Source: Vulpes vulpes (lineage: Eukaryota > Chordata > Mammalia > Carnivora > Canidae). Taken from it: a DNA stretch of 64,000 nucleotides. The stretch's first letter is position 1. Each line of letters starts with the position of its first letter. The notes under the pieces are model-generated. The model saw only the letters and a program-made list of their open reading frames with translations. It was not told the DNA's origin and did no database searches. The stretch covers positions 72,239,001-72,303,000 of the forward strand of contig NC_132791.1 in NCBI RefSeq assembly GCF_048418805.1, written 5' to 3'. The position numbers and the translations under genes are program-made. Positions 38,465 through 50,400 of this stretch are shown in pieces.

Positions 38465-41400
38465 TGATAGTCACACAGAGAGAGAGAGAGAGGCAGAGAC
38501 ACAGGCAGAGGGAGAAGCAGGCTCCATGCACCGGGAGCCCGACGTGGGATTCGATCCCGGGTCTCCAGGATCGCGCCCTGGGCCAAAGGCAGGCGCCAAA
38601 CCGCTGCGCCACCCAGGGATCCCTTCAGTCTTTTTTCTATACAAGACATAATTTAATATGATATACATAATATGTAATTGCATATGTATATATATACCCC
38701 ACACACAGTTGATTATCATTATTCATAGATTCTGTATTTGTGAATATGTCTGCTTGCTAAAAATATATTTGTAACCTCAAATCACTATTCCTGTCACTTT
38801 CACTGTCATTCATGGATATGTGCAGGGTGGCAAAAAAAATCTGAGTCACCCAAAGTGCCTGTGTGTTCCCAGCTGAGGTTGAGCTAAGTGACAACCTGGC
38901 TTCTTGTTTCAGCTCCCATACTGTGAACAAGTCTTTCTTTTTCTTGTGGTCTATTCAGTGCGATGGTGAGTTCCCTGCTTAAAGCGCTCCAAGTACTAGA
39001 ACTAAAGCTTCTAAGCATTTGAAGGCTGTGATGTGCCCTAAGGAGAAAATATGTGTTAGATAAGCTTCACTCAGACATGAGTCATGGCACTGCTGGCTAT
39101 GAGTTCAATGTTATTGGAAGAACAATATATATTAAATAAGGTGTTTTTGAGCCAAACACACACACAATGCAAGGCTATGTATGGACTGGTTGATGTAAAT
39201 GTGGTGTGAGGCTTGCAAGGGATCCAACCCTGTATTTCCCTTGGGAGCAGTGGTATTTACTGCAGTGGTATGTTCATGATGACATCATAGGATATAATCA
39301 TGTTAAATAACAAGAGTCAACTGTATGTGGGCCTCTTTCTATCTATATATAATCATATATATATATATATTTCCATATTTTTCCACATGAACTTTTCATG
39401 CCATTAAATATCCCTTGGAAATATAATTTTTCAATTGAGGTAAAATATTCAACTGCAGGGGCACATAGGTGGCTCAGTGGTTGAGCCTCTGGTTGTGATC
39501 CCAGGGGGATCATGATCACGAAGGTCATGAGACCTTCTGCTCAGGCCATGATCCCAGACTCCTGGGATGAAGTCCCACATCAGGCTTCCCACAGGGAGCC
39601 TGCTTCTCCCTCTGCCTATGTCTCTTATGAATAAATTAAAATATTTAAAAAAATTCAACTGCATAAATGCACCACCGTTTAAAAGATTAAACTCAAGTTG
39701 ACTTCAATATCCACATTGAAATTGTCAGTGTGACCTTCGATAAGTAGAGGGGAAAATGGAACAGGGGATCTATTAATCCAAAAGAAGTACAGTAAGGAGA
39801 GAAAAGACAGGGAAGATGTGGGAAGACAAGTGAAGGATGCACAGAAGGTGATAAAACTGAACCCATGTAAGTCAGTAATTACAGTTGCTATAATTTTAAA
39901 ACTCCAGCTACTTGCTATTTTCAAGTAGTGGGGCACACCCCAAGCCCAAGGATATAGGTAAAAAAAATTGAAAAATATATATGATGAATATCACATAGCT
40001 ATACTAATATTAGACAAAATAGATTTTAAGGCAAAAAAAGACTCTAAGGCAAAAAGCACCAGAGGAGATTCAAGGGTAACTGCATAATGATAAAAGATTT
40101 GATTAATCAAGAATATGTCACAAATCTAAACTTGCTTGTGCCTAACAACATAGCCTCAAAATATGGAGGCAAATATAGTCAGAAGGGTAAACTCCTTTGT
40201 AGGAAGAAATCAAATCTTATTGCCACAGTGGGAGATTTTAACACAATGACAGCAATGCATAGACTATGGGGATTAAAAAAACAGTTATAAATATAAATTT
40301 AAGCAACACAATTTACGTAGTTGAGTTAATGAACAAGTCTGGAAGCCTGCCTGCACTCAATCATATGAGAATGTGTATTCTTTTCAAATAGAAACCTAAA
40401 AACATATTTAAAAATAATCTATGGGTCAAAGATAAAGTCACCAAGGAAATGAAAATGAGAATGCTGAAAGACAAAATTTGGAGGCTGAAAATAAAAAATA
40501 CATTTAGAAAGAAACAAATAGTCTTTCATACTTTTATTAGGACAGAAGAAAGGATAAAAACAGGCTGAACATCCAACATAAAAAATTAGAAAAGGAACAA
40601 CAAAGAAAGAATCCAAAGAAAGCAGATGATAGGAAATAATAAAGATTTACTCTATGTGTTGCATCTTTCTTCACTATTTCATTTTTTTCTCTATAGAGTC
40701 AATGAAGCCAGAAACTCTTTATTTGAAAAAACTACTAAAACTGATGAATAGGGCGGCCTGGGTGGCTCAGCAGTTTAGCGCCGCCTTCAGCCCAGGGCCT
40801 GATCCTGGAGACCCAGGATGGAGTCCCGCGTCGGTCTCCCTGCGTGGAGCCTGCTTCTCCCTCTACTTATGTCTCTGCCTCTCTCTCTCATGAATAAATG
40901 AATAAAATCTTAAAAAAAAAAAAACCCTAATGCATGCTTAGTAAGATTGATGAAGAAACGGAGAGATAAATATAAAGATTAGTTGTGAATATGAGTGTGA
41001 AAGATTGAAAATATTGTGAATAACTTGTGTCTATAAATGTGAAAAGTTAGGAGGACTAAGTCAATTTTCTGGAAAAATATAAATTAAACAGAGTAAAGAA
41101 GAAATAGAAAGCCTAAATAGTCCTAAAATTACTAAAACAGGAAAATCTTGAACAGCTACATAAAAGTCTTCCCTAAAAGGAAATACTAGACTCAGATGGT
41201 TTCACTAGCAAATTCTACCAAATGGTCCAGGAACACAGAACAGAGAACAGGGAGAGAGAAAACAAAGACTAGACAAGAATGGGAACAGAAAGGAAACTGA
41301 CAAGTCAATCACATGATTATAGTTGCAGAAATCCTAAACAAAATAAGAGCAAATTGAGCCTAAGGGTGTACAAAAAAGATAATGATCACAACTCAGTTTC

Positions 41401-44400
41401 ATTTTTTTCCAAAAATGCCAGGTTGGTTTGACATTGAAAAAGAAAAAAACCCAACTAATACAATAGATCTCCCCTTATCCATGGTTTGTTGTCTGTGGTT
41501 TCAATTACCTGGCATAAACCATGGTCCAGAAGCAAGATGATCAGTAGTAGTCTAATACTACATCACGCTGCCTATGGCTTTTACCTCACCTCATCTCATC
41601 ACGTAGGCATCTTATCATCTCATATCATCACAGGGAGAAGGGTTAGTACAATGTAATAAGATATTTTGAGAGAGGGGGGCCACACTCACATAATTTTTAT
41701 TAGAGTATACTGTTATAATTGTTCTATTTGGTTTTTAGTTATTGTTGTTAATCTCTTAGTGTGCCTGATTCATAAGTGTTATTATAACATGTGTAGTAAA
41801 AAATGTAGTATATATAGGGTTCAGTGCCATCCATGATTTCAGGCATCCACTGGGGGTTTTGGAACATATACCCCACAGATAAAGAGGGGGACTCCTGTAT
41901 AAAATAATCACATAACAGTTTGAAAGGGAAGAGAACATAAGGTTAATGGACTCAGAAAAAATAGTCGATAAAATGCAATAATCATTCATGATAAGAATTC
42001 TCAGCAAAGTAGGACCATGGGACTTCCTTGAACTGATAAAGGTCATTGAAAAAAAATCTCAGAGCAAACATCATACTCTATTGTGACATGTAAAAATATT
42101 CTGTTTAAAATCAAGACAAAAGGGGCACCTGGGTGGCTCAGTGGTTGAGTGTCTGCCTTTGACTCAGCCTGTGATCCCGGGGTCCTGGGATCAAGTCCTG
42201 TATCAAGCCCCATGCAGGGAGCCTACTTCTCCTTCTGCCTATGTCTCTGCCTCTCTCTCTCTCTGTCTCTCATGAATGAATAAATAATATCTTAAAATAA
42301 AATAAAGACAAAAGAAGGATGTCAGTTAGCAACACTTCTTAAATATTTTACCAGGGGTGCTAGTTAGCACAATAAGCAAGAAAAACAAATTTGGTCAGAC
42401 TTAGCTGGATTATTCTGCAACAACTAATAATCCTAATGTTTCAGAGATGTACAACATGGGACCCATATGTTATTCATGTCCATCTCACATCAGTGCAGGA
42501 TTCTTTGTATGACTACACTAAAAATAAAAAGAATAAGGATTGGGAAGGAAGGAAAAAACTGTCACTATTCTTGGATGATGTAACTGTATATGTGAAAAAC
42601 ACCAAAGAATTAAGAAAAACTATGAGAAATAGCAAGAATGTACAGTATCATCAGATATAAAGTTGACATACAAAAGTTGATGACAATCCTTAAATGACAG
42701 AAGCAGTTCAGAAATAAGTACAATAGAATATGCCATAAATAATAGCATAAATATGCATAAGGAACTCAGAGGGAAAATATAACTAAATCTGTTTAATATT
42801 TTTATGGAGAAAGTTATAGAACATTAGAAAGTAAAACATTAGATCTAAGTAAATGGCAGGACACACCATTTGTATGGGTCGGATGACTCGGTATCATGAA
42901 AATGCAAATTCCTCCTAAATTGGTCCATATTTCATATATTCTAACAAAATCCCAGTAAGATTTTTCACTGAATTTGACAAGGGATACAAAATTTCAAATA
43001 GAAAAACAAGACCAAGAATATCTCAGTGACTTGTAAAGAAGAACCAGAAGCCTTCCTTCACTAGACAATGAGAAAAAACTGATCATACAACCACAATAAT
43101 GGAGATAGTGTATATTGATACAGAGATAGAAAAATTGACCAGTGGACAGAACAGACTGTCCAGGAGCAGATCTACACATGTTGATCGAACCTGACATATG
43201 ATAGTGACAAAACCGTTGGGGCGTATTAGTGAGCAAGACAATATATCAATAATGGTGTAGGAAAAGTTGCTATTTGTGTGGTAAAACCATGAACGTGGAT
43301 CTCCAATTCAGGCCATATCCACGAAGTGAATTTTAAATTCAAGGCTTAAATGTGAAGGGCAAAATTCTAAAACTTCTAGAAGAAAACATTAGAGATTATA
43401 TTTTTGACCTGGGTAGGGTGTAGGGAGGGATTTCTTACTCCCTTCCCCACTAAAAAAACGTAAAGGAAAACGTTAGTGAATTTGATGAAGTTAAAATTAA
43501 AAACACCAGGGCAGCCTGGGTGGCTCAGTGGTTGAGCATCTGCCTTTGGCTCAGCCTGTGATCCCGGGATCCTGGGATTGAGTCCCACATTGGACTCCCT
43601 TTGGGGGGCCTGCTTCTCCCTCTGCCTATGTCTCTGCCTCTCTCTCTCTGTGTCTCTCATGAATAAATAAATAAAATCTTTAAAAAAAATACAGAATATT
43701 AAAAAAAAAAAACATCAAAAAACCTCTTTTAAAATACTCAAGAAAAAGCCAAATCACCCCAATAGGAAACTGGATGACAGGCATTTCACAGAAAACAGGA
43801 ATGTTCAAAACATATGAAAAGATGCTCCCTTTAACAGTTTGACGAATACGTAAAAGTTTGACAATTTTAAGTGTCATTGAGGATGTGGAGAAGGAATACC
43901 TCCCTGCTGGCAGTGCTAATGGGTACAGCCTCACCTGGCATCGCCTGTGACAGTGTGATTTCCCTCTTAGGTATATTGTGGAGTGACAATTCTCAAGGGC
44001 ACAACCAGTTTCATATTCACACAGTGTCATTATCTTTCCAGTGCGTTGACATTTGCACAGATGTGTAAAAGAATAGTGGGTAAAATCGCTCCCAACATAG
44101 CCCGAAACAAGGCAGAGTCATCAAACCATACTCATGGTTATTACGTTCTTCACTATCACATGTTCATAGTCAAAGAAAAAAATTGAGTGTGATTTCAGAA
44201 TGTCCGCGAGGAAGCAAACTTTTCAATCCTATCAAATCTCAATCTTGTGCACACATCTCTTTGATATTCTACATGACGAAGCAGTACATAAAAGCACTTC
44301 TGCATACAGAAGTCAAGTCTTGAGGAAAAGCAGTAGTGTGATAGACTTGTGAGCAGTTCTGGCCACTTTTCTCATGAAACACCATTTCTACTCAAAGGAC

Positions 44401-47400
44401 TGACCAACTATGGTTTTTCGGACTTCAGTATTTGGTTGATATTTTCTTGAAAACCAGCAAAATGACCCTGTCACTTCAAGAAAACAATTGATAGTGTTTG
44501 TTGCTAATGTTAAAATTCAAGATCTCAGCAGAGAATTGGGAACTTGTAAAATATGTATCTTCCTCTGTGATCTTGAGAGTTTTCCAATACTCAAGGGCTT
44601 TTTTTGGAAGGATAAGATCAGTAATGATTTTAGTGGATATGATTTTAAAATGTTGTATAATGAAATGTACCAACATTTGGAGGATCTTCCCAATTCAGTG
44701 AACTCATAGTTTCCAAATGTCCGATGTATGATGTTATAATATCATGCAGGAGCAAAAGATCCATTCAAGATGCAAGATGGACCAATGGATTTTAATGTAA
44801 TAGAGCACAGAAAGTCCACTGGTATATTTTCAGATTCCAAATTGCAATTAATCTTTACAAACCTGCTGAATTTTAGCATAGTATCAAAGGAAAATATTCA
44901 CTCATCTGAAAATGCTGTAAAATATTCTTCCCTTTTCCAACTATATATTTGTGAGAGGTTGGATTTTCAACCAAAATAATGTACATCAAGGGATTGAATG
45001 CAGAAGCAGGTAAGAGAACCTAGCTGTCTTTTTGTTATGTTGGTTATTAAAGAGATTTGTAAGAATATTGTAAAACAATATCATTCTTCCCAAGAATTTT
45101 TTACTTCGGAAAATCTAGTTATTTCCATAAAATATACCACTTATGTGAACCTGTAATAGGTTATTATTGCTATTTTGAATAAATAAATATCTTTAAAAGT
45201 TATCAGTTTTTTAAAGATTTTATTTATTTATTCATGAGAGGCATAGAGAGAGAGAGAGAGAGAGAGAGAGGCAGAGACACAGGCAGAGGGAGAAGCAGAC
45301 TCCATGCAGGGAGCCCGATGTGGGACTCGATCCCAGGACTCCAGGATCACGGCCTGGGCTGAAGGCGGTGCTTAACTGCTGGGCCACCAGGGCTGCCCTA
45401 CAGTTATCAGTTTTAAAAGCTAATATGATGAATATGGGTAGATATAATCTACATAACCAAGTTTTTGGGGGTCCTGCATAATTTTTACGAGTCTAAAGGG
45501 ATCCTAAATCCAAATTATTTGAGAACTGATGCCCTAGAAAAATACGCACCAATGTACAGGGAAACATGTAAGAACATTTGTAGCAGCAGTATCTATAATC
45601 AAGAGGCTGGAAACACCACAAATGTCCATCTACCACAGATGGGTGAAGAGAGGTCACGTGCAATCTTCGATGTACTTCACAAAAAATAAGTAATTCTTGG
45701 AGATGGCCAAAACCCCAAAGCAAAACCAAACATAAAGAACAACCAGCTAAGAGAGGCCCAGTCTCCTTTCCACTCCAAGCCCCACCCCCAAGCTGGGCTC
45801 CTGCGAGTAACCCATATTCCTAGAGGTTGTTCACAGGCATGGATTGTGCAAACAGGTATCACGCACCCACCTTTTGTTGTTACACAAATGGCCACATCCT
45901 CTTTGTCCTGACCTTCACTCTAGTTTTTTCTCTCTATAGTGGATCTGGGTATTCTATACTTCTAGTCACTTATTCTTTGTAATAGATGCATAGCATTCCA
46001 TGTGTGGATATACTATAACTTGTAATTGAGTCCCCAAGGATGATAAGACAGTTTGCTTCCAGCCTTTGGCCATAATAGTGCACAATATCTTCATGCACAC
46101 ATCTTCGTGTACGTGCGTGTGTATATCCGTAGGATAAATTATTAGGCGCATAAAGTTGGGGTCAAGAGTGTACATTTCAAGTCTTGATACTATTGCCAAG
46201 ATGCCCCCCAAAGCGGCTGTGCCAATTTCACCCTGTACCAGCCATGTACGCGTGTGCTTCTTCCCCTACATACCCACAATGCTTAATCTTTGCTTATCTG
46301 AGGTGAAAATGCATTCTAAATACAGTTGCTCTTCTTTTATTAAGCCAGAGGGCAAAAGCCCACTAGCGCGCTACCCCGGGTGGCCGCTGGAGGGCACCAG
46401 CGCCCACCGAAACGCGCCCAGAGAGCTTGGTCTTGCAGCGCACCTGCGGCGCCCTCCGCTCTCCTCCCGACCCAGCGGCCTCAGCTCCACACCCACCCCG
46501 CATCCGCCCCCGCTGGGTTGGTGACAGGTGGCTTCCTCAGGACTCAGGGCTGTCGGAGTCTGAGGCCCTCGGGCTGGAGGGCAAGCTGGAGGGGCAGGGA
46601 TGGAGTGGGCACAGCCCCCCAAAGCCCATCTGCTCTGCTCTGGGCCCCCCGGAAGCTCGCCCAGCTGACACTCGTGGCATTCCCCCGAGGGCCCAGTGCG
46701 CCGGCCTGTCCAAGGGCCTTCTACCTTTGTGCTGGCCAGAGGGTCCTTGTTCACAAAAGCCTGGACAAACTCTTCAGGCCCGATGTGCCGCAGCCGTTCC
46801 TGCACCAGAAGGAGAAGAGGAGTCGGGAAAGGGCGGACCCATGGGCAGGGCATGGCATTGGGGGGCTGGCATGTCCTCCTGCAGGTTCCCTCAGCCCACC
46901 CCGGGAGGGTCTCTGGACACCTGCCCTTCTCACAAGCGCTCCACAACCCCGTTCTGGGTTGTCACAGAGCTTGAAACCATGCCCAAGGGCTGCTGTCCCT
47001 AGCTCATGGGGGGCAGGAGGTAATGTCCCCATAAGGGGTGCTTGGGAGGTGTGATACCCAGGACACCAGGCTGGAAACTGGGTAATTACCTGCTTCCTCC
47101 AGGGGAGGCCTAGTGGCCAAGAGCCCAGGGTCTGGGTCAGAATTCAATCCTGGCTCTGTCCCTTTTACTGTGTGACTTCAGGCAAGTCACTTAAACTCTC
47201 TGGACCTTTGTTTCTTCATTGATGCAAAGGGAATAATAATAGGACCTCCCACACAGGGTGGTGGGAAGATGAACTGAGATAGTACACATAGAGTGCTGAG
47301 TATAACACCAGAAAGCAGTCAGGGAGCCATAAATGGTGGTGGCGGAGGTTTAAAAGAGAAGAAACCTACTCCCCCACCTCCCCTCTGTCTGGGACAGGCC

Positions 47401-50400
47401 CCTTGGCCTCTGCATGTACAAGGAATCCAACATGCTGAAGGCTAGGCTGCATGTATCCAGAGTCCAGCCTATCGGACTTCTCCAGAAGGAGAAGGTGGGT
47501 GGGTGCAGTGTTTGTGAGTCCTAGATGGGGAAACTGAGGCCCTGGTAGGGAAGACACCAGTGGTAGGAAGCTCACACAGCAGGGGGTGGCAGAGCCAGGA
47601 TTGGGACCCAGTTCCTCTGTCCCAGGCCCATCCTCTCAGGCAGGCCAAGGGTCAAAGTTGGGCAGGCCTAGCACGTGCAGCCCTCCTACTGGAAGGTGAG
47701 AGACTGCTCCAGAGCCAGGGCATCCTAGAGGTGCCCGGCTGGCCCTGCTGTGACGGGCTCAAGCCCTGGGGTACGCTGACCCAAGGTGAGGACCAGGGAT
47801 AGCTGGTTCTCAGCTGTCCTTGCCTCTGGGTCTGCTAGAGGATGGCACAGGCCTGCTCACCAGCTCCACATGGGTCAGCTGCTGGGCCAGAGTGTAGGGG
47901 TCACTGCAGATGCCAAGAAGCTCCCTGTGGATGGAGGCTGGCGGCTTGGTCCTGTAGGAGATGGGTTTGTCGGCACCCAGCACGCCTTCTGGGCCCTGGC
48001 CCTGAGCCGCCAGCTTCTGGTGCAGAGCCTGTAGGAGCTGATGCATCCTCTTTCGGTAGGCCTGGAGGAAGGTGGAAAGGGAGGAGCTCATGCCTCAAAC
48101 CCATCTCCTCGCGTCTAGCGTCTGAGGCTCTGGGCCAGTTGGGATGTGAGCTGTGGCTAGGGGTGCCTGCTCCTGTCCCCACCCTGAAGCAGGATCAAGC
48201 CCAGGGCAGTGGGGAAAGGCTGCAGGATTACCAGAAGAGCCCATGCCAGGGAGGGTGACTCCCAGGGCTGCCCCAGTTCTCTGGGCTGTGGGGCAGGCTG
48301 GGGCGCGCCACCGGAGAGGCAGGGAGAGAGGAGGAAGGCATGAAATGGGCCCTGCCCCTGGTACTGGCTTTTTGCCCAGCTGTCATGGGGGTTCCCACCC
48401 AGGCCCTCCTCTCTCTTGACTTGGAGAGGCCTTCCTGACCAGTGACATAGCCCCATCTGTGCCCCGACAGTACTTGTTCAGGTCACCCTCTGTGACTTCC
48501 CTATAGGACCACCGTGGGAGATGACCAGGGCTGTTTACCACCTCACTAGAGTGGCAGCTCAGCAGGGGCAGGGAAGCCTGAGCGGCCCCCTCTGTGTCGG
48601 CAGATCGAGGCCTGGCTCTGGGCACACTGTAGTCCTTGAATAATCGCTCACACTGACAAAAGTATCTCACCGTGCAGCTGGCACGGATGCATTCTTGCTT
48701 TGGGCCACCCTGGATGGGGTGTGGTGACCTGGAGGGGCACCTGCCCTCCCACACCCACACCCTCCCTGGCATGGGCTCTATTTCCCCCTGGGGGACCCCT
48801 GTCTCCAAGAAAGACATCATCGGACATGGTTGTGTTTACTGAGCTTGACGCCCATGCTTCTAAGGGGTTGGTCAGTTGTCCACAGGAGAAACCCCCAAAC
48901 TGGTCAGCAAATGCCCCCCGCCCCCAGAGGTTGATTCAAGCCCCACAAGCCAGGGGGAACTGGCTTGGGAGCAGTGGAAAGTGTCTGGGCCTGGCCTCCT
49001 GGCAATGATGAGCCATCAGGCAGGCAGGCGGGTGCCCAGTGGCCCCAGGGGCCTGGGAGGGTAACAGATGCTCAGGAGCTGGTGCGGCCGGATACCATTG
49101 GATAGAAGCGTCCTTTCTCAGGGCACCTGGGTGGCTCAGTGGTTGAGTGTCTGCCTTTGGCTCAGGTCATGATCCCGGGGTCCTAAGATCAAGTCCCACA
49201 TCAGGCTCTCTGCATGGAGCCTGCTACCCCCTCTGCCTATATCTCTGCCTCTCACGAATAAATAAAGAAAATCTTAAAAAAAAAAAAAAAAAAGCGTGCT
49301 TTCTCATGCTGCTTTGAAACACATAAAAAATGCTTGCAGGTGGGGCATCTGGCTAGCTGGGCCAAGTGTGCATGGGAGGCCTCACTGCTTCCCCAAGCCC
49401 GACAGGGCTCCAGGGGGCCGGGAAGTCCAGCACTGTTGGTGCCCAGAGCTCCGGTGACCAAGGTGGCATCATCTGGCACTCTCGGAAGTGCTTCTTTGTC
49501 AAGGGGCCTCAGACAAGAGCCTTTGGGATACAGGAACCAGGACAGGAGGCTGCCAATCTCAACCAAACCCAAACCCTAAATCTTGCTCCCAGAGCCTTGG
49601 TGGGGGCAGGCCCACTGGACAGTATGTAGGTAAACTGAGGTCCAAGTCTTCCATCCGTCACCTGTGGAAGGAACAACTCTGCTGAGTCTGAGAGTGTGGT
49701 TGGCACATTGCCAGTCAGGTCCTCGTTTGCATGCTGGGAAAATAGGGAACTGAGTGCGTGCTGAGCCCCAGTGCCCACCCAGGCCCCATCTCTCTCCTCA
49801 CTTGGGCGGCCACACTGCCATCATGTTCCCTCCTCCCCAATGCCCTGTCCTCCACCCTGGCCCATGTGGCCTCATTCATGGCCACCTTCTGAGGGAGGCA
49901 TCCCCGGGCCCCCTCCCAGGTTGCACCTGCCTCCGGTCCCTCCTGCCTCAGGCTGTGGGCAGGCCTCTCTGCACCGTCCTTCCGCTGCCCTGACTCTGTG
50001 TAGCCCTCTGTTCCCTGCGGTCTGTCCCTGTCCCTAGGCGTGCTGCCTCATGTCCCAGTGTGTCACTCAGTGTCTGCGTGGACAGCATCCAGCTGAACAG
50101 ATGCAGCCTCTCTGAGCTCTGGAGCCACTCGGCCATGGGGCCACCCCCACCCAGTGTGTGTGAGTGGACCTCTCACTCTCCTTGTCCTTGGTGGCCTCCT
50201 CCTGATTTTGCTTCCTGCCATTTCCGTGCTTTGTGTCTGTGGTATAGGCCATTGCTGTGTCCCTGTGGCTGCAGGAGGCCCTTGGGCCAGGGGGTGGGGT
50301 GGGCGCATTGTGCCAGCCTCTCCACTCCACTCTGCCACCAGAGCAGGTCTGTTGAAAATGCACATCTAACGTCTTCCTTAAAATGCCCCAGTGCCTTTGC

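Larger units (their letters stand above)
39680..43990 (+). mobile_element. old L1, plus orientation (antisense to RASGEF1C)
   Basis: Recognisable ORF2 remnants, e.g. GGAGATTTTAACACAATGAC (endonuclease region) near 40230, GATGGTTTCACTAGCAAATT near 41196, and ATGCCAGGTTGGTTTGAC near 41415, all full of stops. Interrupted by SINEs and by the Tigger-type element at 41461. 43790-43990 is a final L1 block. Confidence 0.75.
38291..46724 (-). other. RASGEF1C intron 5, transposon-dense
   Basis: 8.4 kb holding a SINE, a Tigger2-like element, an old L1 with four SINEs and a MER2/Tigger1-type element inside it, a hAT fragment with a nested SINE, more L1 and a CpG-rich block. Nearly all of it is interspersed repeat. 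Confidence 0.9.

Noticed and set aside
44488..44979. Plus-strand ORFs in intron 5 as a possible small gene
   Set aside because: Their translation fits a decayed hAT transposase C-terminus with stops on either side.
46371..47054. Three long plus/minus ORFs (191-224 codons) around exon 5
   Set aside because: They are shadows of the GC-rich CpG block and of exon 5; the real coding signal is the 75-bp exon on the minus strand.
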